In this document: one piece after another, positions 13,918 through 23,718 of the stretch | Layout: every line of letters begins with the position of its first letter | Numbering within the stretch: the first letter of the stretch is position 1 | Assembly (NCBI RefSeq): GCF_902830275.1 | Contig: NZ_CADESW010000014.1 | Span: forward strand, 62,001 to 126,000 | DNA length: 64,000 nt | Direction of reading: 5' to 3' | Source: Burkholderia stagnalis | GTDB taxonomy: Bacteria; Pseudomonadota; Gammaproteobacteria; Burkholderiales; Burkholderiaceae | The notes under the pieces: generated by a model | Told to the model about the DNA's origin: nothing | What the model saw: the letters and a program-made list of their open reading frames with translations, nothing else | The model's database searches: none | Position numbers and translations under genes: made by a program

Positions 13918-14048
13918 GGGCCGGCCGCGATGGCGGGCGGCGTCGCGAAGACGCGGCGGCTTCGGCGCAGGGGGCGGCGTGCACCGCACCGTCATTTCAT
14001 CCGGAATACGGCAGGCAAAGCCCGTCGCGCATGCGAGCGGGCACCGGC

Positions 14049-14079
14049 GGCGGGCGGGGCGCACATCGCGCCGCCCGCC
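14049..14079 (-). terminator. GC-rich hairpin at the end of the ABC gene
   Basis: GGCGGGCGGGGCGC and GCGCCGCCCGCC pair with one or two bulged bases across a short loop, 14 bases past the stop of the minus-strand ABC gene. No T-tract follows, so its role as terminator is uncertain. Confidence 0.35.
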
Positions 14080-14092
14080 CGCTCGCGGCCTG

Positions 14093-15853
14093 TTACGCGG
14101 CGACCTTGTCGCTGTCGTTCACGCGCTCGACGCGGATCGTGCCGCCGTGGAATGCGGCCAGCGCTTCGCGGTGCGCGATGCTGACGATCGCGGCCTGCGG
14201 CAGCCGCTCGTTGAACAGGTGATAGAGGCGCGCTTCGTTGTCGGCATCGAGCGCGCTGGTCGCTTCGTCGAGGAACAGGAAGTCCGGCTTGTGCAGCAGC
14301 ACGCGTGCGCCCGCGAGACGCTGCTGCTCGCCCGGCGACAGCACGCGGGTCCAGTGCGCGGACTCGCCGAGCCGGTCCGCGTAGTCCTCGAGCCGGCACG
14401 CGCGCAGCGCGTCGCGGCACGCGTCGTCGCTGTACGCGTCGGCGCCGGCCGGGTAGGTGAGCGCGGCCTTCAGCGTGCCGATGGGCAGGTAGCTCGTCTG
14501 CGGCACGAACATCATCCGTGCGCTGACCGGCGCATCGATCGCGCCGTCGCCGAACGGCCAGAGGCCCGCGAGCGCGCGCATGAACGTGCTCTTGCCGGAA
14601 CCCGATTTGCCGACCACGAGCCAGCGCGAGCCGGGCTCGATGGTGACGCTGCCGATGTCCGCGAGCGCGTTGCCGTTCGGCAGCGCGAGCTTCAGCGACG
14701 ACGTCGACAGCCGCTCGGCATCGACGTAATGCAGGTTGATGCCGCCATGCTCGGTGGCGGGCGACACGCTTTCCTTCAGGTGCGACGCGCTCATCACGCG
14801 CTTGAATTCGCGCAGACGGTTGACGGTCGCGCGCCATTCGACGAGGGTGGCGTAACTGTTGATGAACCAGGAGAACGAGTCGCTGACGGTGCCGAACGCG
14901 GACGAGATCTGCATCAGCACGCCGAACGAGAACGCGCCCGCGAAGTAGCGCGGCGCGGCGACGACGAGCGGGAAGATGATCGCGATCTGGCCGTAGAAGC
15001 TCAGCACGAACGTGAGCCGCTTCGTGTACTTCATCACGCGCCACCAGTTGTCGCGGATGCGCATGAACAGGTTGCGCGCGTTGCCGTTCTCGGTGGTTTC
15101 GCCGTCGTAGAACGCGATCTGCTCGGCGTTCTCGCGCACGCGGATCAGCCCGAAGCGGAAATCCGCCTCGACGCGCTGCTGCTGGTAGTTGATCGACACG
15201 AGCGGGTGGCCGACCTTCTGGATGATCAGCGAGCCGACCACCGCGTACAGCGCGGCCGCCCACACCATGTAGCCGGGGATCGCGATCGGCGTGGCGCCGA
15301 GCGTGACCGTCAGCGCACCCGCGAGCGACCACAGGATCGTGATGAACGACACGAGCGTGACGACCGTCGACAGCAGGTCGAGCGACAGCGACAGGGTGGT
15401 CGTCGCGAACGACTGCAGGTCGTCGGTGATCCGCTGGTCGGGGTTGTCGGCGAGGCGGTCGCGTTCGATCCGGTAGAACGCGCGATCGCCGAGCCACTGG
15501 CCGAGAAAGCGCTCGGTGAGCCACTGCCGCCAGCGGAAGCCGAGCATCTGGCGCAGGTAGCGGCCGTACACGGCGAGGATGATGAACGCGAACGCGAGCG
15601 CCGAGAATTGCAGCAGCAGGTTCGGGAAATCGTGGACGTCCTTCGATTGCAGCGCGTTGTAGAACTGCGCGTTCCACTTGTTGAGCCGCACGTTGATCCA
15701 GACGACGCAGAGGTTGATCGCGATGATCGTGACGAGCAGCCCCCACGCGACCTTCCATTCGGACGAGACCCAGTAGGGCTTGACGAGGCTCCACGCGGAT
15801 ACCTGGCGCTCGTCCTGCGGTGCGTCGTGGGCGGTATGGGGCGATTGGGTCAT
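14093..15853 (-). CDS. ABC transporter, fused membrane and ATPase domains (SbmA/BacA-type membrane domain)
   Basis: 586 residues. The first ~350 form a membrane domain of the ABC_membrane_2/SbmA_BacA type (about six hydrophobic segments; KWNAQFYNALQ near residue 62 and NPDQRITDD near 137 are typical). The remainder is an ATPase with Walker A GKSGSGKS, signature LSPGEQQR and Walker B FLFLDEATSALD. Known relatives (E. coli YddA, mycobacterial cobalamin and peptide transporters) move peptides or cofactors across the inner membrane; the substrate cannot be told from sequence. Single-gene unit on the minus strand, convergent with thpR and divergent from the thi operon. Confidence 0.88.
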   Translation of the reverse strand: MTQSPHTAHDAPQDERQVSAWSLVKPYWVSSEWKVAWGLLVTIIAINLCVVWINVRLNKWNAQFYNALQSKDVHDFPNLLLQFSALAFAFIILAVYGRYLRQMLGFRWRQWLTERFLGQWLGDRAFYRIERDRLADNPDQRITDDLQSFATTTLSLSLDLLSTVVTLVSFITILWSLAGALTVTLGATPIAIPGYMVWAAALYAVVGSLIIQKVGHPLVSINYQQQRVEADFRFGLIRVRENAEQIAFYDGETTENGNARNLFMRIRDNWWRVMKYTKRLTFVLSFYGQIAIIFPLVVAAPRYFAGAFSFGVLMQISSAFGTVSDSFSWFINSYATLVEWRATVNRLREFKRVMSASHLKESVSPATEHGGINLHYVDAERLSTSSLKLALPNGNALADIGSVTIEPGSRWLVVGKSGSGKSTFMRALAGLWPFGDGAIDAPVSARMMFVPQTSYLPIGTLKAALTYPAGADAYSDDACRDALRACRLEDYADRLGESAHWTRVLSPGEQQRLAGARVLLHKPDFLFLDEATSALDADNEARLYHLFNERLPQAAIVSIAHREALAAFHGGTIRVERVNDSDKVAA

Positions 15854-16091
15854 GTGCTTCCTGATGTGTGGCCGGCGCGCACGCCGGTGAGGCCGGGCGC
15901 GCGCCGCGAAACAGGCGGGCCGGACAAAACGTGCCGCATGACGGCGGGCGCTGCGGATTGTGGCGCGCCCGTCTTAAACGGCACTTAACGGCCCGCGGTA
16001 GGACGGCAACCGGCGCGCGATCGCGCGCCGGCCTGCGGGCATTGTGCCAGAGCGGCGCCCGGCATCGGTGAAATTGCCGACGGGGGACAGT

Positions 16092-16121
16092 TTGCGGCCG
16101 TTTCCGCTTTTATGGTCTAAT
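16092..16121 (+). promoter_or_regulatory. Candidate promoter of the thi operon
   Basis: TTGCGG (16092-16097), an 18-base spacer and TCTAAT (16116-16121) lie immediately before the TPP riboswitch, placing transcription start a few bases ahead of it. Confidence 0.45.
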
Positions 16122-16132
16122 GGCCGTCGACG

Positions 16133-16233
16133 AAACAGGGGTGCTTCGTGCGTGGCCGGCGGTGTTCCGGGCGGCGCGGCGAGGCTGAGAGAGACCCTTC
16201 GCACCCGATCCGGGTAATACCGGCGCGGGAAGT
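16133..16233 (+). promoter_or_regulatory. TPP riboswitch (THI element)
   Basis: The conserved parts of the thiamine pyrophosphate aptamer are all present in order: ACAGGGGTGC at the 5' side, GGCTGAGAGAGACCC (16183-16197, the pyrimidine-sensor CTGAGA), then ACCCGATCCGGGTAATACCG (16203-16222) and GCGGGAAG at the 3' side. It precedes thiO-thiS-thiG-thiE, whose product pathway makes its ligand, so binding of TPP should reduce expression. The ends are approximate. Confidence 0.95.
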
Positions 16234-16294
16234 TTCCGATCCCGCCGGGCCGCGCTGGCTGCTTCCCCATTTGTCAGCGCCCTGTCCCGCCCGG

Positions 16295-16323
16295 CCGGCC
16301 TTTGCTGCCGGTTTCGTCCTTTT
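16295..16323 (+). terminator. Possible riboswitch expression-platform terminator
   Basis: Short hairpin CCGGC (16295-16299) with GCCGG (16307-16311) followed by TTTCGTCCTTTT, about 60 bases after the aptamer and 145 bases before thiO. An alternative pairing exists between GCCGGGC (16244-16250) and GCCCGGC (16289-16295), which touches the left arm and could act as an antiterminator. Also, GCGGGA (16225-16230) can pair with TCCCGC (16240-16245). Folding is by eye. Confidence 0.35.
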
Positions 16324-16467
16324 GGGTACGCGCGCTTGCTGCGCGTTGCGGAAGGATGCAATGACCGTTCAATCTTCAGTCTTTTGTCCCGCCCCGCGTG
16401 CGTTCGCACGAGGTCGCGTTTGCGCGTGCGCGCCGCATCGGCATGTGTTTCGCGAGGAGGGCGTGCG

Positions 16468-17604
16468 ATGAGCGTCGTGACTGCACGGCCCGATTTCGCG
16501 GTGCTGGGCGGCGGCCTCGTCGGCCGCCTGATCGCGTGGCGGCTCGCGGGCGACGGCCACCGCGTCGCGCTGTACGAGCGCGGCGGCCCGGACGGCGAGC
16601 AGTCCGCCGCGTGGGTTGCGGCCGCGATGCTCGCACCGCTCGCCGAGGCGGCCAGCGCGGAACTGCTGATCACCGAGCTGGGCGCGGCGTCGCTCGCGCG
16701 CTGGCCGCAGTGGCTCGCCGAGCTGCCCGAGCCGGTGTTCTTCCAGCAGCACGGCACGCTCGTCGTCTGGCATCACGCGGATCGCGCCGAGGCGCCGCTG
16801 TTCGAGCGGCGCGTGCGCGCGAACGCGCCGGCCGGCCTGCTCGACGGTGGCTTCGTGTCGCTCGCCGGCGCGCAGGTGGATGTGGCCGAACCGGCGCTCG
16901 CGGGCCGCTTCGCACGCGGGCTGCTGCTGCCGCGCGAAGGCCAGCTCGACAACCGCCAGGCCCTGCGCGCGCTCGCGGCGGGCCTCGCCGAGCGCGGTGT
17001 CGACACGCACTGGCACGTCGCCATCGACGCGAACAGCCTGCCCGATGCCCATTTCACGATCGACTGCCGCGGGCTTGGCGCGAAGCCGGTGCTGCCCGTG
17101 CTGCGCGGCATCCGCGGCGAGGTCGCGCGCTTGCATGCGCCCGGCATCGGCCTCACGCGGCCGGTGCGGCTGCTGCATCCGCGCTATCCGCTGTACATCG
17201 CGCCGAAGCAGGACGACCTGTACGTGATCGGCGCGACCGAGGTGGAGGGCGAGGACATGTCGCCCGTCAGCGTGCGATCCGCGCTGGAGCTGCTGAGCGC
17301 CGCGTTCTCCGTGCATCCGGCGTTCGGCGAGGCGCGCATCCTCGAGCTGAATGCGCAGTGCCGCCCGACGCTGCCCGATCATCGCCCGGCGCTGATCTGG
17401 GACGGCGCGGCGACGCTCGCGGTCAACGGCCTGTACCGGCACGGCTTCATGATCGCGCCGGAAGTCGCGCATGCCGCGGCCGCGCTCGCGCAGGCGGCGC
17501 TGTCCGGCACGCTGGGCGGCGCGGACGCATTCGCCGCGTGGCGCGGCGCGGCGCGCTGGCCCGATCTCCTTCATCACCGCGACGACGCGCGCCAGCCGGC
17601 CTGA
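16468..17604 (+). CDS. thiO: ThiO, FAD-dependent glycine oxidase
   Basis: 378 residues. A DAO-type flavoprotein with the nucleotide-binding [13 protein letters not shown] at residues ~11-23 and a C-terminal [11 protein letters not shown] that closes the FAD site. ThiO oxidises glycine to the dehydroglycine used in thiazole synthesis by ThiG. The start was chosen at 16468, seven bases after GAGGAGGG; an upstream in-frame start at 16336 lies within the leader and would add about 44 Arg/Cys-rich residues with no family match. First gene of the riboswitch-controlled operon, 36 bases before thiS. Confidence 0.9.
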   Translation: MSVVTARPDFAVLGGGLVGRLIAWRLAGDGHRVALYERGGPDGEQSAAWVAAAMLAPLAEAASAELLITELGAASLARWPQWLAELPEPVFFQQHGTLVVWHHADRAEAPLFERRVRANAPAGLLDGGFVSLAGAQVDVAEPALAGRFARGLLLPREGQLDNRQALRALAAGLAERGVDTHWHVAIDANSLPDAHFTIDCRGLGAKPVLPVLRGIRGEVARLHAPGIGLTRPVRLLHPRYPLYIAPKQDDLYVIGATEVEGEDMSPVSVRSALELLSAAFSVHPAFGEARILELNAQCRPTLPDHRPALIWDGAATLAVNGLYRHGFMIAPEVAHAAAALAQAALSGTLGGADAFAAWRGAARWPDLLHHRDDARQPA

Positions 17605-17639
17605 CGCGCGCCGCGACCCGAATTCGACGAAGCAAGCCC

Positions 17640-17837
17640 ATGGATATCCAGATCAACCAACAGACCCTCGCGCTGCCCGACGGCGCGACGGTGGCCGACG
17701 CGCTCAGCGCGTACGGTGCGCGCCCGCCGTACGCGGTCGCGCTGAACGGCACGTTCGTCGCGCGCACGCAGCATGCGGCGCGCGCGCTCGCGGCGGGCGA
17801 CAAGCTCGACGTCGTGCACCCCGTCGCGGGCGGCTGA
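17640..17837 (+). CDS. thiS: ThiS, sulphur-carrier protein
   Basis: 65 residues with a beta-grasp (ubiquitin-like) pattern: MDIQIN start, ALNGTFVAR in the middle and the obligatory C-terminal GG. The terminal glycine is adenylated and thiocarboxylated and delivers sulphur to ThiG for the thiazole ring. Sits between thiO and thiG, with 39 bases to thiG. Confidence 0.95.
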   Translation: MDIQINQQTLALPDGATVADALSAYGARPPYAVALNGTFVARTQHAARALAAGDKLDVVHPVAGG

Positions 17838-17876
17838 ACGCCGCCGGTGCATCCCCGATCTTTCCAGGAACACGAG

Positions 17877-18692
17877 ATGACGTCCCCCACTTGCGCCGAT
17901 GCGCTGACGCTGTACGGCGAAACCTTCGCGAGCCGCGTGCTGCTCGGCACGTCGCGCTATCCGTCGCTGCAGTCGCTGTCCGATTCGATCGCGGCCGCGC
18001 GGCCCGGCATGGTGACGGTGGCGCTGCGCCGCCAGATGACGGGCGGCACCGCCGAAGCCGGCTTCTTCGACCTGCTCAAGCGCCACGCGGTGCCGCTGCT
18101 GCCGAACACGGCCGGCTGCCAGACCGTCGCCGAGGCGCTGACCACCGCGCACATGGCGCGCGAGGTGTTCGAGACCGACTGGATCAAGCTCGAATTGATC
18201 GGCGACGACTACACGCTGCAGCCCGACCCGGTCGGCCTGATCGAGGCGGCCACGCAGCTCGTCAAGGACGGTTTCAAGGTGCTGCCTTATTGCACCGAGG
18301 ATCTCGTGATCGGCCGGCGCCTGCTCGACGCCGGCTGCGAGGCGCTGATGCCGTGGGGCGCGCCGATCGGCACCGGCAAGGGCGTCGTGAACCCGTACGG
18401 GCTGCGCGTGCTGCGCGAACGGCTGCCGGACGTACCGCTGATCATCGACGCGGGGCTCGGCGTGCCGTCGCATGCATGCCAGGTGATGGAGTGGGGCTTC
18501 GACGGCGTGCTGCTGAACACGGCGGTGTCGCAGGCGACCCATCCGGAGATCATGGCGCGCGCGTTCGCGCAGGGCGTCGAGGCCGGCCGCGCCGCGTACC
18601 TCGCGGGTCCGATGGACGCGCGCGAGACCGCGCACGCGAGCACGCCGGTCGTCGGCATGCCGTTCTGGCACCAGGACGGAGGCGCCGCATGA
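17877..18692 (+). CDS. thiG: ThiG, thiazole synthase
   Basis: 271 residues, TIM-barrel enzyme that builds thiazole phosphate from deoxyxylulose-5-phosphate, dehydroglycine and ThiS thiocarboxylate. Recognisable by LLGTSRYPS near residue 23, the Lys-containing WIKLELIGD near 102 and LPYCTEDLV near 137, and AGLGVPSHA near 195. ATG at 17877 with AGGAACACG before it. The stop overlaps the thiE start (ATGA at 18689). Confidence 0.96.
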   Translation: MTSPTCADALTLYGETFASRVLLGTSRYPSLQSLSDSIAAARPGMVTVALRRQMTGGTAEAGFFDLLKRHAVPLLPNTAGCQTVAEALTTAHMAREVFETDWIKLELIGDDYTLQPDPVGLIEAATQLVKDGFKVLPYCTEDLVIGRRLLDAGCEALMPWGAPIGTGKGVVNPYGLRVLRERLPDVPLIIDAGLGVPSHACQVMEWGFDGVLLNTAVSQATHPEIMARAFAQGVEAGRAAYLAGPMDARETAHASTPVVGMPFWHQDGGAA

Positions 18693-19795
18693 GCGCCGGG
18701 TTTGCCGCGACGTTCTGGCCGCCCGCGGACGAACTGACGGAGGCGGCCGAGCGGATCCGCGCGCGGCTCGGCGACTGGCCGCGCGACGCGGCGGCGCGGC
18801 GGCTGTGCGTCGCGCTGCCCGGGCTGCCGGCCGACGGCGACGTGCTGATCGTGTCGGAAGGCGACCATGCGGCGCGTGCGCTGGCATCCGCCGCGTCGCG
18901 GCCGGCGGCGCCGGACGTGGCCGTCATCGAATTCGGCGAGCGCCGCGCGGTGCTGCACGGCGCGGGCGCGCGGGTGGCGCTCGACGCCGCGCACCCGCTC
19001 GCGGACGACTGGATTCCGGCGTTCGCCGCGTTCCTCGATTGCGGCTTCGCGCCGGTCGACGCGCTGGTGCTCGCACTGGCGTGGCGCGACGGCGACGAGG
19101 CGGCGGACGACGCATGGCCGGCCGACGCAGCACGGTTTCCGCGCGTCGCCGGGCTGCCGGCCGCGCCGGAGCCCGCGTTTGCGCCGTGCCCGGCGCGGCT
19201 TGGCCTGTATCCGGTGGTGCCGAGCGCGGAATGGGTCGAGCGCGTGCTGGACTGCGGCGTGCGGACCGTGCAGCTGCGCGTGAAGGGCGCCGCGCCCGAC
19301 CAGCTGCGCGCGGAAGTCGCGCGCGCGGTCGCCGCGGGGCGCCGCTATCCCGATGCGCGCGTGTTCATCAACGATCACTGGCAGATCGCCGCAGATGCCG
19401 GCGCGTACGGCGTGCACCTGGGCCAGGAAGATCTCGAGACGGCCGATCTCGCGGCGATCGCGCGCGCGGGCCTGCGGCTCGGACTTTCGAGCCACGGTTA
19501 TTACGAAATGTTGCGCGCGCTGCACGTGCGCCCGAGCTACCTCGCGCTCGGGCCGGTGTTCGCGACCACGACCAAGGCAGTGGCCGCGCCGCCGCAGGGG
19601 CTCGCGCGAATCGCCCGCTACGCGCGCTTCGCGGGCCCGCTGGCGCCGCTCGTCGCGATCGGCGGGATCGGCCGGGAAGTGCTGCCGGCCGTGCTGGCAA
19701 CCGGCGTCGGCAGCGTCGCGGTGGTCAGCGCCGTGACCGGCGCGGCCGATTATCGTGCGGCGCTTATTGCATTGCAGCAATTATTCCCCGGATAA
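18689..19795 (+). CDS. thiE: ThiE, thiamine-phosphate synthase with N-terminal ThiD-like remnant
   Basis: 368 residues, about 160 more than a normal ThiE. The C-terminal ~200 residues are the TMP synthase barrel ([56 protein letters not shown]). It joins HMP pyrophosphate and thiazole phosphate. The N-terminal ~165 residues have [19 protein letters not shown] and [14 protein letters not shown], which resemble the C-terminal helices of HMP-phosphate kinase (ThiD), but the ThiD substrate and ATP motifs are not seen. I infer a degenerate ThiD-ThiE fusion in which only ThiE is active. ATGA overlap with thiG shows translational coupling. Confidence 0.9.
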   Translation: MSAGFAATFWPPADELTEAAERIRARLGDWPRDAAARRLCVALPGLPADGDVLIVSEGDHAARALASAASRPAAPDVAVIEFGERRAVLHGAGARVALDAAHPLADDWIPAFAAFLDCGFAPVDALVLALAWRDGDEAADDAWPADAARFPRVAGLPAAPEPAFAPCPARLGLYPVVPSAEWVERVLDCGVRTVQLRVKGAAPDQLRAEVARAVAAGRRYPDARVFINDHWQIAADAGAYGVHLGQEDLETADLAAIARAGLRLGLSSHGYYEMLRALHVRPSYLALGPVFATTTKAVAAPPQGLARIARYARFAGPLAPLVAIGGIGREVLPAVLATGVGSVAVVSAVTGAADYRAALIALQQLFPG

Positions 19796-19832
19796 TTTGA
19801 CAATCATTGACCGGACGGCCGACGGCGGGCTC

Positions 19833-19862
19833 GCGACATCATTCCGATGCAGGCCCTATAAT
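19833..19862 (+). promoter_or_regulatory. Candidate promoter of the mla operon
   Basis: GCGACA (19833-19838), 18-base spacer, perfect TATAAT (19857-19862), 32 bases before the mlaF start. The -10 context (CCCTATAATNNNGCG-like) recurs ahead of the ABC exporter at 24078. Confidence 0.6.
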
Positions 19863-19894
19863 TCGGCGTTCTGCGTATAAGGATTGTCAGATCC

Positions 19895-20716
19895 GTGAGC
19901 CCTTCTCCCCCCGAGACACTGCTGGAACTCCGCGACGTCGATTTCGGCTACGGCGATCGGCTCGTCCTGTCGAACCTGAACCTGCGCTTCGGGCGCGGGC
20001 AGGTGGTCGCGGTCATGGGCGGGTCGGGCTGCGGCAAGACCACCGTGCTGCGCCTGATCGGCGGGCTGGTGCGTGCGCGCCGCGGCCAGGTGCTGTTCGA
20101 CGGCGCCGATGTCGGCGCGCAGACGCGCGACGGCCTGTACGCGCTGCGCCGCAAGATGGGCATGCTGTTCCAGTTCGGCGCGCTGTTCACCGACATGTCG
20201 GTGTTCGACAACGTCGCGTTCGCGCTGCGCGAGCATACCGATTTGCCTGAGGAACTGATCCGCGACCTGGTGCTGATGAAGCTCAACGCGGTGGGCCTGC
20301 GCGGCGCGCGCGACCTGATGCCGTCCGAGGTGTCGGGCGGCATGGCGCGGCGCATAGCGCTCGCGCGGGCGATCGCGCTCGATCCGCAGCTGATCATGTA
20401 CGACGAGCCGTTCGCCGGCCTCGACCCGATCTCGCTCGGCATCACCGCGAACCTGATCCGCACGCTGAACCAGGCGCTCGGCGCGACTTCGATCCTCGTC
20501 ACGCACGACGTGCCGGAATCGTTCGCGATCGCCGACTACGTGTACTTCCTCGCCAACGGCGGCGTGCTCGCGCAGGGCACCCCCGACGAGCTGCGCGCGT
20601 CGACCGATCCGAGCGTGCGCCAGTTCATCGACGGCGCGCCGGACGGCCCGTTCAAATTTCACTATACGAGCCCGCCGCTCGGCGCGGATTTCGGGCTCGG
20701 CGGAGGGCGCGCATGA
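19895..20716 (+). CDS. mlaF: MlaF, ATPase of the phospholipid-asymmetry transporter
   Basis: 273 residues from a GTG start. Walker [10 protein letters not shown] near residue 45, signature VSGGMARR near 146, Walker [13 protein letters not shown] near 166. MlaF powers the inner-membrane MlaFEDB complex, which moves phospholipids between the inner membrane and the outer membrane through MlaC and MlaA. It opens a six-gene operon (mlaF-E-D-A-C-B); mlaE starts inside its last codons (ATGA at 20713). Confidence 0.95.
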   Translation: MSPSPPETLLELRDVDFGYGDRLVLSNLNLRFGRGQVVAVMGGSGCGKTTVLRLIGGLVRARRGQVLFDGADVGAQTRDGLYALRRKMGMLFQFGALFTDMSVFDNVAFALREHTDLPEELIRDLVLMKLNAVGLRGARDLMPSEVSGGMARRIALARAIALDPQLIMYDEPFAGLDPISLGITANLIRTLNQALGATSILVTHDVPESFAIADYVYFLANGGVLAQGTPDELRASTDPSVRQFIDGAPDGPFKFHYTSPPLGADFGLGGGRA

Positions 20717-21480
20717 TCAGCGCGATCGGACGTTTCGTCACTGGCGGCCTCACGCGCGCGGGCTATGGCGCCCGCCTGTTCGCACGGCTCGTGCTGGAAT
20801 TCTTTCCGCTGCTGCGGCGGCCGCGGCTCGTCACGAAGCAGATTCACTTCCTCGGCAACTACTCGTTCGTGATCATCGCGGTGTCGGGGCTGTTCGTCGG
20901 CTTCGTGCTCGGCCTGCAGGGCTACTACACGCTGAACCGCTACGGCTCCGAGCAGGCGCTCGGCCTGCTCGTCGCGCTGTCGCTGGTGCGCGAGCTCGGG
21001 CCCGTCGTCACGGCGCTGCTGTTCGCGGGCCGCGCGGGCACGTCGCTCACCGCCGAGATCGGCCTGATGAAGGCGGGCGAGCAGCTCACCGCGCTCGAGA
21101 TGATGGCGGTCGACCCGGTCAAGACGGTGATCGCGCCGCGCATGTGGGCCGGGATCATCACGATGCCGCTGCTGGCCGCGATCTTCAGCGCGGTCGGCGT
21201 GCTCGGCGGCTATTTCGTCGGCGTGATCCTGATCGGCGTCGATCCGGGCGCGTTCTGGTCGCAGATGCAGGGCGGCGTGGACGTGTGGAGCGACGTCGGC
21301 AACGGCGTGATCAAGAGCGTCGTGTTCGGGTTCGCCGTGACCTTCGTTGCACTGTTTCAAGGGTACGAGGCGAAGCCGACGCCTGAAGGCGTATCGCGCG
21401 CGACCACCAAGACGGTCGTGTACGCGTCGCTCGCCGTACTCGGCCTCGATTTCCTGCTGACCGCGCTGATGTTCAGCTAA
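20713..21480 (+). CDS. mlaE: MlaE, permease of the Mla transporter
   Basis: 255 residues, MlaE/permease family. Five or six membrane segments and the family motif [20 protein letters not shown] near residue 91, followed by [16 protein letters not shown]. Forms the membrane core to which MlaD, MlaF and MlaB bind. Overlaps mlaF by four bases; mlaD follows after 11 bases. Confidence 0.95.
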   Translation: MISAIGRFVTGGLTRAGYGARLFARLVLEFFPLLRRPRLVTKQIHFLGNYSFVIIAVSGLFVGFVLGLQGYYTLNRYGSEQALGLLVALSLVRELGPVVTALLFAGRAGTSLTAEIGLMKAGEQLTALEMMAVDPVKTVIAPRMWAGIITMPLLAAIFSAVGVLGGYFVGVILIGVDPGAFWSQMQGGVDVWSDVGNGVIKSVVFGFAVTFVALFQGYEAKPTPEGVSRATTKTVVYASLAVLGLDFLLTALMFS

Positions 21481-21491
21481 GCCTTTTTGGG

Positions 21492-22019
21492 ATGACGATG
21501 AAAAAGACTGCTCTCGACTTCTGGGTCGGCCTGTTCGTGGTGGTGGGCTTCCTCGCGGTGCTGTTCCTCGCGCTGAAGGTCGGCAACATGAGTTCGATCT
21601 CGTTTCAGTCGACCTACCCGGTCAAGATGAAATTCGACAACATCGGCGGCCTGAAGCCGCGCGCCGCGGTGAAGAGCGCGGGCGTCGTGGTCGGCCGGGT
21701 CGGCTCGATCGGCTTCGATACGAACACCTACCAGGCGCTCGTGACGATCGACGTGAACAAGCAATACCCGTTTCCGAAGGATTCCTCCGCCAAGATCCTG
21801 ACGTCGGGCCTGCTCGGCGAGCAGTACATCGGCCTCGAGCCGGGCGGCGATTCCGAGATGCTGAAGGCGGGCGACACGATCGCGATGACCCAGTCGGCGA
21901 TCGTGCTCGAGAACCTGATCGGCCAGTTCCTGTACAGCAAGGCGGCGGACGCGGGCGGCGCGAAGCCGGCATCCGGCGCGGCCGCCGTGGCGGCGCCCGC
22001 TGCGTCCGGCGCCCAATAA
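21492..22019 (+). CDS. mlaD: MlaD, MCE-domain lipid-binding subunit
   Basis: 175 residues: one N-terminal membrane segment (about residues 10-30) and one MCE domain (TYPVKMKFDNIGGLKPRAAV through LTSGLLGEQYIGLEPGG), with a short Ala-rich tail. MlaD hexamers form the periplasmic ring of the transporter. A second ATG two codons further (21498) is an equally possible start. Confidence 0.95.
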   Translation: MTMKKTALDFWVGLFVVVGFLAVLFLALKVGNMSSISFQSTYPVKMKFDNIGGLKPRAAVKSAGVVVGRVGSIGFDTNTYQALVTIDVNKQYPFPKDSSAKILTSGLLGEQYIGLEPGGDSEMLKAGDTIAMTQSAIVLENLIGQFLYSKAADAGGAKPASGAAAVAAPAASGAQ

Positions 22020-22052
22020 CCACACGAGAGAACACAAGAGGGTAAGACCATC

Positions 22053-22976
22053 ATGCAGACGATTCGCATCAGGCACGCCGCGCTCGCGGTGGCAGCGGCA
22101 GCCGCACTGAGCGGCTGCGCCACCGTGCAGACGCCGACCAAGGGCGATCCGCTCGAAGGCTTCAACCGGACGATGTACAAGTTCAACGACACCGTCGACA
22201 CCTATGCGCTGAAGCCGGTCGCGCAGGGCTACCAGTACGTGGTGCCGCAGCCGGTGCGCGACAGCGTGACGAACTTCTTCTCGAACATCGGCGACGTCTA
22301 CATCGCGGCGAACAACCTCGTGCAGCTGCGGATCGCCGACGGCGTCGGCGACATCATGCGCGTCGTGATCAACACGGTGTTCGGCGTCGGCGGCCTGTTC
22401 GACGTCGCGACGATCGCGAAGCTGCCGAAGCACACGGCCGACTTCGGCGTCACGATGGGCCGCTACGGCATGCCGTCGGGCCCTTACCTGGTGCTGCCGC
22501 TGCTCGGACCGAGCACGGTGCGCGACGCGGCGGGCCTCGGCGTCGACTATCTCGGCAACCCGCTCACCTACGTGAAGCCGGACGGCGTGAGCTATGGCCT
22601 GTTCGGCGTGAACCTCGTGAACACGCGCGCGAACCTGCTGGGCGCGGGCGACGTGCTGGAAGCGGCGGCGATCGACAAGTACTCGTTCGTGCGCAATGCC
22701 TACCTGCAGCGGCGCCAGACGCTGATCAGCAATGCGCGCGGCGAAGCGGGCGGAGCGTCGGACGGCGATGCGTTGCCGAAATACGACCTGCCGGATGACG
22801 GCGCGGCGGCGCCCGCTGCGTCCGCGCCGGCAGGTGCATCCGGTGCAGCCGCGCCGGCGCCGGGGTCGGAAGCGGCCGGTTCGCCGAATCCGGCCAGCGC
22901 AACGAACGTGCCGCCGATGCAGGTGACGCCGCCCGCGCCCGGCGGGCTGCGCATTCCGAGCATCCGGCTGCATTGA
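22053..22976 (+). CDS. mlaA: MlaA (VacJ), outer-membrane lipoprotein
   Basis: 307 residues with a lipoprotein signal (LSGC lipobox, Cys about residue 23). MlaA core motifs: DPLEGFNRTMYKFND, RDAAGLGVDYLGNP, GPYLVLPLLGPSTVRD. It extracts misplaced phospholipid from the outer leaflet. The last ~75 residues are an Ala/Pro/Gly-rich low-complexity tail, longer than in E. coli. In this group mlaA lies inside the mla operon, unlike E. coli where it is elsewhere. AGAGGGT precedes the ATG. Confidence 0.95.
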   Translation: MQTIRIRHAALAVAAAAALSGCATVQTPTKGDPLEGFNRTMYKFNDTVDTYALKPVAQGYQYVVPQPVRDSVTNFFSNIGDVYIAANNLVQLRIADGVGDIMRVVINTVFGVGGLFDVATIAKLPKHTADFGVTMGRYGMPSGPYLVLPLLGPSTVRDAAGLGVDYLGNPLTYVKPDGVSYGLFGVNLVNTRANLLGAGDVLEAAAIDKYSFVRNAYLQRRQTLISNARGEAGGASDGDALPKYDLPDDGAAAPAASAPAGASGAAAPAPGSEAAGSPNPASATNVPPMQVTPPAPGGLRIPSIRLH

Positions 22977-23088
22977 GCGGATTTACATTCGTTACAGCCG
23001 GAAACGATTCAGCCGGGAGGGGGCGCGAACTTGCGCGTAAGCTACCGGCTCCAACCTCCGCATCGACTCAATCATGCAGGTCAATATT

Positions 23089-23718
23089 ATGAAGAAACTG
23101 TTCCTGATCCCCGTTTTCGCAGCGCTGTTCTCGTTCGGCGGCGCGGCCCACGCGGAAGTCGACCAGTCGAATCCGCAGGCACTGATCAAGAGCGCGACGC
23201 AGCAGGTGCTCGACGAAGTCAAGCAGCAGACGATCAAGCAGGGCGACACGAACCGCATCATCACGATCGTCAACAAGGACATCCTGCCGTACACGGATTT
23301 CCGCCGCACGACCCAGCTCGCGATGGGCCGCCACTGGCGCGCCGCCACGCCGGCGCAGCAGCAGCAGGTGCAGGAGCAGTTCAAGCTGCTGCTGATCCGC
23401 ACGTACTCGGGCGCGCTCGCGCAGCTGAAGCCGGACCAGCAGATCCAGTACCCGCCGTTCCGCGCGAGCCCGGAAGACACCGACGTCGTGGTCAAGACGG
23501 TCGCGATGAACAACGGCCAGCCGGTGCAGATCGACTACCGCCTGTACAAGACGCAGCAGGGCTGGAAGGTGTATGACCTGAACGTGCTCGGCGCGTGGCT
23601 GATCCAGACCTACCAGCAGCAGTTCAACGAGAAGATCCAGCAAAGCGGCGTGGACGGCCTGATCCAGTTCCTGTCGCAGCGCAACCAGGAGCTTGCCGCC
23701 GGCAAGCAGGCATCGTGA
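23089..23718 (+). CDS. mlaC: MlaC, periplasmic phospholipid-binding protein
   Basis: 209 residues with a Sec signal peptide (MKKLFLIP, cleavage at AHAE). MlaC shuttles phospholipid between MlaA and MlaD. Family features: DFRRTTQLAMGRHWR, the KLLLIRTYSGALAQ helix, and QPVQIDYRLYKTQQGWKVYDL. The ATG at 23089 was preferred because the signal peptide then begins normally; an ATG five codons upstream (23074) is in frame. mlaB begins inside its stop (GTGA at 23715). Confidence 0.94.
   Translation: MKKLFLIPVFAALFSFGGAAHAEVDQSNPQALIKSATQQVLDEVKQQTIKQGDTNRIITIVNKDILPYTDFRRTTQLAMGRHWRAATPAQQQQVQEQFKLLLIRTYSGALAQLKPDQQIQYPPFRASPEDTDVVVKTVAMNNGQPVQIDYRLYKTQQGWKVYDLNVLGAWLIQTYQQQFNEKIQQSGVDGLIQFLSQRNQELAAGKQAS

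Noticed and set aside
13754-15988. 744-codon plus-strand frame opposite the SbmA-type gene
   Set aside because: Low-complexity Arg/Ala/Val translation, antisense to an intact ABC protein.
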